NCBI GenBank assembly: GCA_018524725.1
Contig: JAEUWP010000527.1
Location: 1-64,000 of the forward strand
Direction of reading: 5' to 3'
Length of the DNA: 64,000 nt
Source of the DNA: Podaxis mareebaensis
Lineage: Eukaryota > Basidiomycota > Agaricomycetes > Agaricales > Agaricaceae
This document shows, one piece after another, positions 12,240 to 24,926 of this stretch; position 1 is the stretch's first letter; each line of letters opens with the position of its first letter. The notes beneath the pieces are model-generated. The model worked only from the letters and a program-made list of their open reading frames with translations. It did no database searches and was not told where the DNA came from. The translations under genes and the position numbers were made by a program.

Positions 12240-15162
12240 ATGTCTAATGTATGCTGGCCTCTTGTGTTGCTGTGATCCTTGTTGACCGATGATAGTCCTC
12301 TCTTCTGGAAACCCCACCTCGTATTCATTCGAGACTCCCCCAAACTCCGCGACTGGAGGCGCTTCGCTTTGACAGTTTCCCTTTTTCGGTGGGAAATCCC
12401 AGGTCCCCTCGCTAACAGAAACTTGATTGTTCTCTCAGTGTATCGTCTCTGGATTGCTAGCGGACGCCTACAGCGAGGAACCCGAGAACGATCTCTCCAG
12501 TATTGACCTAAGATGTGATCCCGAGGTGAACCCGCACCGTCTATTCAACCTCTTCGCAAGTGTTTACTTACTGTTGGAATAGCATTATACAAACATCAAA
12601 GATACGCTTCCTGAATGGGTGGCCGAGCAAGAAGTAGATGTGTGTACTTGAACCACATCTTTCTTCCTAGCTCATCGCATATAGGATTTCTTTACTGAGG
12701 AGCTTTCCGCGAAAGTGCCTTCCCCCGTTTCCGGCTTGTCAGGAGACGCTGCTGTCACCCCAGTTCCCATCACGCCGCCGCTCTCTGAATCTGAAGCTCC
12801 CTACAGACCCTACATCCCTTCTCTTTCAGATTTCCTGATTCATCCGACGACCTTCACAAATGGCGTCGGAACTTGTATTAGGCGTTCAGATGGCCGACTA
12901 TATGCTATCAAGAGGGTATTGCAAACACGAAAAGCCTGGTCCCAATTGGCGATCCTGGTAAGGATCAAGGAAGCCCGTGCTCCGTTCAACCTATCTCTAC
13001 ATTGGACTTTTGAAAGGGATTGCTACGTCTATCTCATTATGGCTTGTACTTTTCTACCTCCTGTATTGCTTATCCTGACCATGCTCGCGTAGGAAAACTA
13101 TCCAAACGGCACTCTCGCAGAGGCGGTCGGACATCATGGCGTCTTTGGTTCCCTAGAGGTCTTCTTCTATGCTTGTGAAATCGTAAGTCCTCACTATCCC
13201 TCTCGTCTTGGACACTTATAGGTATTACTAGATAATGGGTTTGCGCTCGTTACATGACGCTGGAATCGTCCACCGCAATGTGTCGCCCGACACGATCGTT
13301 TTTGATAGGCATGGCCACGCCATCCTCTCTGGAATAGAGTACGGCACAATTCTATTGCAGAATGAAAGATACCCCCAGGATAAAATGGACCCTCGCAACA
13401 AACACCATCAAGCTCCGGAGCTTCTATTGGGCTGGAGTCACGATACATTGGTCGATTCTTGGTCTTTCGGGATGGTACTATACTTCATGTTCCACGGAAA
13501 AGTAAGCCAAACCACTGCTACGTCCGTGGAATTTCATTTATGACATCGCTGTAGCACGCATTCCTCTCCGAAACTAACAGTACGACAATTGACTCGGAGC
13601 AAGTCGTGGGCAAAATCCTGTCCGAAGGTCTTCCCAACAAGACAGTACGACTTATCAATCCGATAGCTAGGGACCTGATACTCCAAGTGAGCACAACGTC
13701 GCAAGCGGTTCCGTGGGCTAACCCTGTGTTTGAAGTGCCTTGAACGTAATCCAGCCATGCGACCAACGACACGCAAGATCCAACACCACCCATATTTCTC
13801 CAATGCGTGAGCAACACTATCGCCCCGTTACTTCGGCAATTCACTCCATATGTAGAGATTGGGACAAGGTCCTGAAACGCAGGTTCCCAGGTACAATGAC
13901 AGTTCTTCGTTTACTGTGAACCGGGTTTGACATTATTGAGCTTAGCTCCTTTAGGGCGGGATTTCCTTTCCTTGGGCATGATCCAATCTTCGGCAAGGAC
14001 GAGGAAACCCGAAGTCTCGGCCCGGGGACCAAGTTTCCCTCCTCAAGCAAGCGCTTTTGGATTTGGAAGTAATCAACCGCCCTTCCGATCCCTTGGATCT
14101 CCGTTCTCAACTCCAAGACCACGACATAAGCTTGAGCGGTCTCTTCCCGAACTGGACCAGTCGCTTGCACAGTTCGCTGTAATTCCGGAGAAGGTCGATC
14201 ATGAACGCGCATCTGCTGCCTCGAGTCAAGAACAATCGGCTTCTTCGTCAAATAGTAAAGGTTTTCAATCCAACAAAGCTCAAGGTTTCGCTCGTAGTGC
14301 TCACGGACACAATATGGAGTTTTGGGACTCTCTGGATCGTGAAAACCCACCTTTGCAACCCAATTGCACTGCCCTATCCAACATGAAGATGCCATTCTCG
14401 CGTGCTTGGAAATTGCGCAAAGAACGCTCCTTGATGTTCCACCCTCGCAAGTTCCTCAACCTCAGCACAGCTTGGATTCTACAAAAGCTACAAAGGGGGC
14501 CAAACTCCATCGCAACGGTCAAGTATACTGCGTACGCTGGACCCATCACGAACTTGCCGAGCGGACTGAGTCAAATTGGCAGCGGAATCGGGTTCACATA
14601 TAATGCGCCGACTGTACGTGTCGATTCGGAGACTCCGGTTACCTCTGGTTCTTGTCTTTGTTCGGGTTTCAGGTCTTATTCTCGGGCGACGATCACCGTT
14701 CCGAAGGCTTGTCACAGCTTGTTTCATAGTCTCAGCTCGTCAAGTTTCTGGATTGGGTCAAAAAGCGATTCTGTTGGCATAGACACAGTTTCACCGCCCC
14801 CCACAACTGATTCCGCAAAGGGTTCATCTCGTCTTTCGGGCCGTAGTGTTGTGCCCAACGACCAATCCGAAGGAGGAGGATTTCAGCCTGGTGTCACTCA
14901 ACCCCTGGTAAAACAGACGAGCTTATTGCGGTCTCATGGTCATCTTTCCTCGTTGGTGGCCTCACCAACAGGATCAACCCTAACTGGGGAGGCTTTGACA
15001 CCTGATGCTGTAGAATTTCAACCCGGAAAGACGATGTATGTTGCAGGGGACCACATCGTGGAGATGAAAAGTTCGAAACAAGCGCATAGGTTATGTCCGG
15101 AGTCGACACTGAGGCTAGTGACTCCGTTGAATGGACTCAAGTTACCGCTTAATAGCAAGTAG
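12240..15162 (+). CDS. Protein pseudokinase with long C-terminal extension, 11 exons
   Basis: Proposed exons 12240-12248, 12296-12388, 12439-12525, 12583-12633, 12685-13041, 13093-13182, 13232-13501, 13555-13686, 13736-13806, 13856-13890 and 13946-15162 are phase-consistent (about 803 aa). The kinase fold is clear: VAIK-type lysine in RLYAIKRV (about K156), hinge YLIMENYPNGTL, APE in HHQAPELLLG and the VDSWSFG helix. Catalytic residues are missing: HRD reads HRN (about N245), the loop is HRNVSPDT instead of HRDxKPxN, and DFG reads SGI (262-264). The glycine loop is also degenerate. After the kinase lobe (HPYFSNADWDKV) comes a Ser/Pro-rich extension of about 400 residues. The exon 5 donor appears to be GC rather than GT. 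Role likely scaffolding or regulatory (inference). Confidence 0.8.
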
Positions 15163-15333
15163 TGTATTAATCTCGATGTTCGTCAACGTCTTCTCATCTT
15201 GTTATGTTGCCTCTATGTACACATGTCAATGAATTGTATTACCCTGGATTATCATTTCACCCGTCTAGTCTAAGTACAAACCCGGAAACGCGTAAAAGTG
15301 TACGAATGACTCGTGTCGGTTCGTAAGACGCTG

Positions 15334-17488
15334 TCATGATTGACGTGTGATCCTCTTCCAGATCTCCTTCCCTGCTCGTTGTCGTTCGTGAGTAGCCTTG
15401 CCGTCGCCCAGAACTGACTTGTTCTCGATTGCGCGTCTGCTCAGGTATGGCATGACTTCTTCAAGGGCACCGTATGGAACATATCTAGTTTGATGAACCG
15501 TGAGGAAAGGTAAAGAAAGTTTAGAGGGAGGACTGACTTGATGATGAATGGCGTGGCGGCTTTGGTCCGATTGACGAGGTACTGCGTAAGATCATCACTC
15601 ATGCCTACAGTCTACGGTGAGCTAATATAGAAGGCAAATTTCGGCCAGAACGTACCATAAAGCTGAGCGACGGCAACCCGTTCGACAGCTTCCGGTTTCA
15701 CCCTAACCACGGCCGTGCCGTCCTCCTGACTTCGTTCTTCCGGAAGAGGTTCCGCCAGACCATTCCGCACGAGTTCCTCAAGAATAAGTTTCGCACTTTC
15801 CCAGTTATGTGTTCCGAACAGGATGCCGACAGAAGGAAGGCTAGTGCCGTTAGCATTGGCTACAGATCGGGCAATCTTCTTGATAGGATTGGAGGGGATA
15901 TATCCTTTGAGCCACGAAGACCACGAGGTGTCGGCGTCGTTCGGCCTACCATCATCGACAATAGCCAAAGCCTTCTTAGAGTCCGAGACATCCTGCCCAT
16001 AGACATCTTCGCGGATAGCGCTGAGCAACATCTTAACACACTGATTATAGCATCTATCCGTCTCGTCCTTGCGTGACCACACAGGTGGGAGTTCGTCAGG
16101 AGAAATCGACATAGAAGAGCCTTTGGACTTGTGGGCAGAGAGCTCGTAAGGGTGATAAGCACCTCGGACGAGTTTGACTCCAAGCGCGTAATTGCTCTTA
16201 CGTGCATCGTCAAGGGAGAGTGCGAGATGGGACGGAGTCCTGCCAGTCCAGAGTTGGATATCCGTTAGTTATTTATAGGGAGATAATCATAGCAAGCGAT
16301 AAACGAGAAGCACGCTACCTTCTAAGATAGGCCTGATATGTGGTATAGACAAGAGGTTGCACTATTGACTGTGAATTTGAGAGACTGTTGAACTCGCGCA
16401 TTAGTGCGAGTGCGACGGCGTCGATCGCAGGCTGGTACCAACTGCAAGTGATCGAGTGACGTCATCAATACGGGGTAGGTCAGGGGCAAACGATGCATAT
16501 GGAACCTGATAGAACCCACCTCCATTCAGCATCAATGATGACCTTGACGCCTCGTTGCCTCGCATGTGCGCACACGCGGTAGAGATCTTCGTACAGTTCA
16601 CGCAAGTCCCTGATATCGTCCGGGTTGAGGTATGCGGAAGATGAAGCGGCGGGGTGGAGGACGGCATCTAGATCGGAAGAGCGAGGACAGCCCGGGAACG
16701 GGACAGAGTCGGGTTTAAGGGTACGAGATTGGAGGATGTGGTTAGACAGGTTAATGAGGGCTTGAGCATTGGGCACGAGGGCAGTCTGATAGCGATAAGA
16801 GACGTTACGTATATGAACAAGGGTTGTGGATAAACGTTTCGCTGACTCACTATCTTGACGGCGACCCAGGTGCGCCTCCCACCGTCATTCAGGGAGTCCT
16901 CAAAGTCAGCTGCAACGTCGATGGAGTGGATCATCTCCTTGATGATGCGCTTATGGGGAAGGTCGTCTTTCGGCACGGTCCCGTCGCCAGGATGCGAGGT
17001 AGCAGTAGCCGGGTCGACTTCAACCGAGTAAGCCAGAAGCGCACCCTTGTTGGCTCGACGGAACGCATGTAGAAGGGGTAATGTGTCCTCCGCGGTATCA
17101 CCGCCAACGAACTGCATGCTCAGGCGTGTAAGATCCGAAGATACGGTGCAGGAGGCATTGGAGGACGTACGTGGTTGAAGAACGTCGCTCTGACCACGGC
17201 CTCAGTTATCTGGCGAATGCCTGGGACACTCGTAAGGGCGTTTAGTATCTTGGGGGAGTACTCAACAAGGGGAGGTATCGAGCACATGGTGAAGACTGTG
17301 TATGAGCGGATTAGAGATCCGAGAGACTGCCTAATTTCATTGCCCTCTAGAGAGTCTGCGTGGACGTATCCTGCGGCAAGTAGGAGACCTCCGGAGACAA
17401 CGGCTATACCAGCAAATGGTCTGTAGGACCTGCGACGGGAGACATGGGCTACGTTACGGAGAGGAAAGCGGTAGAGGCGAGAGAGCAT
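15334..17488 (-). CDS. PUT1: Proline dehydrogenase (mitochondrial, FAD-dependent)
   Basis: Seven exons (17488-17171, 17111-16851, 16785-16520, 16441-16319, 16239-15656, 15604-15538, 15484-15334) give 589 aa. The family oxidises L-proline to pyrroline-5-carboxylate on the inner mitochondrial membrane, passing electrons from FAD to the respiratory chain. The N-terminus (MLSRLYRFPLRNVAHVSRRR) is basic and amphipathic like a presequence, followed by a hydrophobic stretch. Diagnostic motifs follow: FVGGDTAEDTLP, VIIDAEWSWYQPAIDA, VQPLVYTTYQAYLR, GVKLVRGAYHPYE, GILFGTHNWES and AQLYGMSDDLT. The motifs are in order and intact. It shares a 131-bp divergent promoter with BCP1. Confidence 0.95.
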
Positions 17489-17619
17489 TGGGGTGCAACG
17501 GATCTTGACCGCCGAATTATATAGCGCTAATCATCGCGTCTGTCACATGATCCGAAGCAAGGACCACGTGTTGAATTAAATTAGACCGGATTTCTTTCTT
17601 ATCGGTGCCAATCCCCGTC

Positions 17620-18612
17620 ATGAAGCGCAAACAAGCAGACAAGGACGACCTCCATAACGACAGTGACTCAGGCTCTGATATCGTACGTTGCCAAAATATA
17701 AGTTTTATCTCGCTGACTCAGCACAACAGTAGTCCTTTGTAAATGTCGATTTTGATTTTTTCGATCCGAACCCAACCGTCGACTACCACGCCATCAATAG
17801 ACTCCTGCAACAGCTATTCCAGCGTGATGCAGAGCTCTTCAGTACTAACCAGCTTACAGATCTAATTCTCGCACAGCCAGCCATAGGCACCACCATCAAG
17901 ACCGATGGCATCGAGAGCGACCCGTACGCTATTCTCACCGTGCTCAACATGCATATCCACCACCAGCATCCCTCTATCAAGGCCATAGCCAACTACTGTC
18001 TCGAGAAAGTCGCCGCTTCGGGGGACCAGGCATTTCATACGACACTTCATGCCCTGTTCTCGCAGAATCAACAACACGTGGGGCTTGTGATCTGCGAACG
18101 GTTGATTAACATGCCCGTTCAAGTCATTCCTCCGATGTATAGGATGCTCGCAGACGAGCTTAGACGCGCAATTTCAGACGTGCGCAAACAGCTTCTCTGG
18201 ATAACGCCCTTGAATTGACTTTCGTGAATAGAATGAACCATACAACTTCTCACACTTCCTCTTCATCTCCCGTAACTACCACCTCACACCCGAGGAAGAA
18301 TCTGCCCTAGTCAACTCCGCACCTCGCAACCATTCCAGATCAAAATCCGTATCTTCCAAGAAATCTCGACCTACTCCCTCGGAACCTACACCCGAACCAC
18401 CTGCGGATGGTATATACCCTTTCCATCCAGAAGACGATGCCATCCGTGCGCTTTCTCTCCATTCCCTCGACTATAAATACACGAATGCTCCAAAAGAGCC
18501 AAGGGAAAAGGATTCGTTCGGGTTGGATGTGAGGGCGAGGATGATGCTACTCCCTGCAGAGAGGTTCGAGGCACTCGTCCAGAGGTTACAAGAAGTGTAT
18601 AGTGCAATATGA
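17620..18612 (+). CDS. BCP1: BCP1/BCCIP family protein
   Basis: Three exons (17620-17682, 17733-18179, 18232-18612) give 296 aa. The N-terminus is acidic (DSDSGSD), followed by the family hallmark VNVDFDFFDPNPTVDYHAI. Further conserved blocks are GTTIKTDGIESDPYAILTVL, QHVGLVICERLINMPVQVIPP and NEPYNFSHFLFISRNYHL, and near the end GIYPFHPEDDAI. In yeast BCP1 acts in nuclear export and as a chaperone of ribosomal protein uL14 (Rpl23). Length and motif order match the family. It is divergent from PUT1 and converges on the xylanase gene, the two stops being about 150 bp apart. Confidence 0.93.
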
Positions 18613-18762
18613 TGTGCGGAGCCGCCGCCGCTTCAAAAAGATGATTCTGTATCCCTTACTCACTACGCGCAGGAGTTGATACTGAAACACGACGATTGAT
18701 TTTCTTTAGTTCTACATAAATACTTGGAAGGACTGCATATTGCCTTTCTATCGAATGGCTCT

Positions 18763-20718
<1,956 letters not shown>

Positions 20719-23697
20719 TTTGAGGAGAACAAGTAAAACAGAGAACGACTATTCAGCTGAGGTTGTTGACTGACGGTCCTCCATTGCACTCCTTGTTAAA
20801 TACTAAAACCATGAGTCCCACGAAGCGCGGAAAGTTGTATTGTCTCCGAGCAGAATATCCGATACAAAACCCGAGGTTTTGCTTGGCTTTGGCTGGCGGT
20901 AGTGTCATTTGACCCTTTCGCAGAGCCTAGGAGGCGGTCCCGTTCTCCCCATGGCACGGCGGCCTTAGCGGTGAAACCTCGCGGTGTATCTACATTTTAG
21001 GCCTATTTATAGGACCCAGTATACAGTAATTTGATCATCGCTGTCTTGAGTTATTTTCGTGCATGATGGACCGGTCCGCAGATTACAGTAGGAGGTCAAG
21101 AGGTTTAAATCTCCGGCCACGTGGAATTATGAAGACAGGCGTGGACTAAGGATTAATCCTCGAGGACGGCACCTATAGATTTTTTGGACCATTTTTGGCG
21201 CTTTCAGTCCGATTGTCAAGATAATCACCCAACGATGTTGCCGGGGACCTGACAGCGAGCTAATTTCTCTCGCGTTACCACCCTGTACGCAGCCAATTAC
21301 AGATGAGCGACACTGGTCCTTGACTTCCCAATGCATTTCAAGCCACATGGTGGAATCTGATTTCGCTGACGTATAAGTCCTTCTATGAGCAAAAGGCGAG
21401 TCATCTGGCAACGCCCTGGTGGCAGGCCCCTTGCGGAGAACCGTTCTTCCTCAGAGAACTCTACCAAAATAGCAAAGAAGGAAGGATACTCTGAATGATG
21501 GAAACCACGTTTCACGAAGCTCACAAACTGTCTGGGACACAATTTCCCGAGCTTGAATGAGCTGTATGTTCGAGGGGTCCGGAAATGTATAATGATTTTG
21601 AGGTTTGAAGCTGTCGGATCTATCCCTAGGGGTAACCCCGGAGCAGTATACGGGCTTGACAGGGTTCTATGCCCATACATTCACGAGGTGGCATTGAGTC
21701 TTCTCCTTGTATGAGGGTAAGCCCTTGTTTGCGAAGGTCCCGAGCAAGCTGTCTGCCGACCAGAATGTGGAGTGATTGAGACCGAGCAGAAACCCCCGCG
21801 ACAGTTACAAGTATGGAAAGACACAAGTCCAAAGTTCCTATATATCGCAGGCCAAAAAGCAAGATCCGGTCTACTACGAACTTGAAAAGGCTTATCGGAT
21901 TGACTTGTGAAGTCAGGAGAATAAGGACACCCAGGTCGGGGTACTTGACGCTCTCGGTAGTCAACGTGCTATAGCGCAGAAATTTCCAATCATATGTGTG
22001 ACAAGCCCTAAGTTAACCCGCAGTGAGTTTGGATGCCGCAGCGTGGTGACCGAATTCGAAAGATCCAGGTGTTTCCGCTGGCTTGTGTGCAGGAATTTGC
22101 TACCTTTCTTTCATAACAATGTATTCCCATTGACAACAAAGCGGATATGGCTTCACTGATAATCGATGAAGTGATATAAGAACTTGTGGGGGCTCTGCGA
22201 AGCCACTTCATCTTGACTTTTCTCTTGAACTGCCAGAAGAACTTCAATATCTGCTCCCTGATATCCAATGCGTCGCACAAATCGAAGAGGAATGGCCCCA
22301 AAGTCCTTCCCAGTCATGATTTTGAGTGGTGAGGATTACCAGATGATTAGCGCTTGTGATCTGGAAATATCCCACCTTGGTAACTCCTGGCACATGCTGA
22401 AGGATCCGTGTTTATTGTATCGTTTCCTGGGTCTCAGAGCCTCAGCTGCTTCAAATTTCTATTAACCTTGCTACAATGCCAGCAATAGCACTGTGCAATT
22501 TGGTTGGCTTGCGTCACATATACAGAACGATACATTGCCTAGCCTCCTCATTTTCCGGTAGTAAGTCGGGCCAATCTTGGGCTTCCCACAGTGTGGATGT
22601 CACATAACTGAATGTTTGGATCTAGACTTCCTCCCTTTTTTGCGTTCACCTTTCCCAGGAACCATTCCGTTCCTCATAAAATACGCTCTCAAACTGAAAT
22701 ATCTCGAAACAGAATTCCTTCCTCCTGTCGAATTATTTGAATTAATCTCGAGCCTTAAAAGGGTCTTTATTGCCCCTGATAGGCGTTGGGTTTACATACC
22801 TTCCGAGAGAATGCCGGTACCCTTGAAAAACTATTTAGCTTAATGACCGGACTCTCATCCCAATAGGTCCTCTTCACTTGCTCCGGGGACCCCGCGTGAA
22901 GAAAATGGAGATCGGGGTCCAGCTCTCGGGAAGAAATGCTAGGACTACTTCGCATTTTTTACCTTCACAGATGCATCTCTTCTCAAATCCCTCCCCCTTG
23001 TCCAGCACTCTTCTTGCAGACTTGCACCTGGCCAATCCCTGAGTAGGTATTTACATCCATTGAGAGGGCCAGGGTTCTCAACTCACTTCTATCCCTATCG
23101 GGCTCAGCACCAGGGAAAGTAGTTGGATGCATTGGACCGAGCGCCCGGAGACGCTTATCGGAGTTAATGTGCTTGACAGTCAAAGAAAGGTATGGATTCC
23201 TCGCCTTGAGTCAGGGACGAGGGGAAGGAATTAGAAACCAGCCATTAGGCACGCGTAACGGGATTGTGGTGAGGCTCATCTAAAACCGAGAATACCAGTT
23301 CACCAACTCGATATTAGTCTGAGTTCCTGCCTCCTTGGTCTATCCAATATTTGCATCCTCCCTGGCCTTGCTCCCCCTCAGCACACCGTGTATCGCAGGA
23401 CGTGAGTAACTATTTACGACACGGGTCATCTAATGCCCAAGGGGCCTGCATCGTCTGCACCAGATACTTATAGCAGTCGACTACCCTGGATATGTCTTCT
23501 CCGTCGGGATCCCAGATTTATTTATCGCTCCACTTGCATCAAAAATTTGCAAAACTTGCCAAAAGGGATGGCACAAAGTGGCCGATTTCCTCGGGCCGAA
23601 TACAAAGTGACATAGGCCCAAGACATGCTAGCGATTTATCAAATTTCGTCACTGCGCCGATCCCCAAGGATTCACTTTTCTGAACATTTTTACACCA
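20719..23697. other. Gene-poor interval of about 3 kb; possible F-box/LRR-like remnants
   Basis: No complete gene is supported. The xylanase promoter occupies the left end. On the plus strand at about 22430-22560 a frame reads QLLQISINLATMPAIA and NLVGLRHIY, and 22650-22840 reads SLKRVFIAPDRRWVYIP. These Leu-rich pieces lie in different frames and are cut by stops, and they resemble the tail of agaricomycete F-box proteins. On the minus strand, 22008-22301 encodes an unspliced 97-residue frame of unknown merit. I see no rRNA, tRNA or tandem repeats. Confidence 0.3.
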
Positions 23698-24666
23698 ATG
23701 CTTGAGTCCATCGACATCCACATACCAGAATCTCCTCGTTCTGATTTAGCTGGTTCGCCACCAGCGTTGAACCCAGCCACTCTTGCCCTCTTGGATGATT
23801 TCTTATCGAACAAGGCTGAGGAGGAACGAAGATTTCAACGGCTTATAGCTGATAGGGAAGCAAGACAAGTCGCGGGCCTTCAGATGGGTGGAAATACAGG
23901 TGCAAGTCACGGGAATATGGTGAGCGTAGACGAGTATCGTCTCGCTTTTGGTGAGGATTGGCAACTCAGCCAGTTCTGGTGAGTTTGTCCCACTTCGCGG
24001 AGGACAAATCAACGACCGTGGCCAAGGGACTTTGCACGGGCAAGCATTATATTGCCCCATTTCTAGTGGTCTCGCTCTAACCCCTCTATATCTTTAAAGG
24101 TACAGCACGTCCTTCGCCAACCGCCTCGCAGATTTGATCGATCAACTTGAACCTTCTCTCGATGCATCGATTGCGTTCGTCTGTGCGCCTACTGCATTTG
24201 TTGCCTTCCAGTATCTCCACCCTCGTCCTAAGACACGTCTATTGGAGGTTGATCAGCGATTTGCGGTGCTGGCATCGACTCAATACGTCCCATACGATCT
24301 TAACGAGCCGGATAACTTCCCAGCGGAGCTGAAGGAATCTTTTGACCTTGTTGTCGTTGATCCACCTTTTCTCAACGAGGTTTGTTCCTCGTTATGATTG
24401 TCCAAGATTTATGGGCTCCTGAACATGCCTACTTTCAGGTGACCAATGCAAAAGTAATCCAAACTCTTCGACAAATTCTGAAGCCAACCGCGAAGCTAAT
24501 ACTAGTCACTTCAACTTCGGTTGAGGAAGTGATTACGAGACTGTATAACATGCCGCCACTAGGGCCGATGAGGAGGACAGCACTTGAAGTGGAACATGGA
24601 CAATTAGCAAACGACTTCGCGTGCTGGGGTTCATGGGATGGTGCAGAATCCTTTGGGATGCAGTAA
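23698..24666 (+). CDS. EFM5: EFM5-like protein-lysine N-methyltransferase (eEF1A methyltransferase, N6-MTase-like fold)
   Basis: Three exons (23698-23978, 24100-24379, 24439-24666) give 262 aa. The family trimethylates a lysine of translation elongation factor eEF1A using S-adenosylmethionine. Visible features: an N-terminal LALLDDFLSNKAEEERRF helix typical of the family, DWQLSQFWYS, an SAM-binding segment (ASIAFVCAPTAF, then TRLLEVDQRF) and the catalytic DPPF motif in VVVDPPFLNEV, characteristic of N6-adenine-type methyltransferases. The length matches yeast Efm5. It converges with the MYST gene on the other strand (261 bp between stops). Confidence 0.85.
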
Positions 24667-24926
24667 CGCCAAATTCCGTATGTCCAGTCCGCCCTTCAGC
24701 TCGTTTAACTGCTCTGACGCTCCCCAAGGGCCAGATTCTAGGCCCCTCTTTACGACGGGTTATATTCTTAGATTTAATCTCGATCTACTCCACACTATTG
24801 TTTTCTAAAAACAAATCCTAAGATTCGATGATGAGGAGGGCATAGGCGTGTGTTAAACTGCATAAGACCATCCATCCCTGGTGACCTATTGTACATCAAG
24901 TCCAGCCAAATTTTAAATATGCAACA

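Noticed and set aside
12289..12372. Alternative start of the pseudokinase at ATG 12289, whose frame hits TGA at 12370
   Set aside because: An ATG at 12240 with a 47-bp intron gives a stop-free, phase-consistent N-terminus, so no premature stop needs to be invoked.
13890..14170. Apparent frameshifts in the pseudokinase tail, because other frames read like protein locally (for example GHDPIFGKDEE)
   Set aside because: The frame continuing in phase from the kinase exons stays open for about 400 codons to 15162, which is far longer than chance, so that frame is taken as real.
13841..14395. 184-codon minus-strand frame
   Set aside because: Antisense to the pseudokinase C-terminal exon, with no start context, domain or splice partners.
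22008..22301. 97-codon minus-strand frame
   Set aside because: Reads as generic Lys/Leu-rich sequence without a domain; overlaps the decayed interval and lacks splice-linked neighbours.
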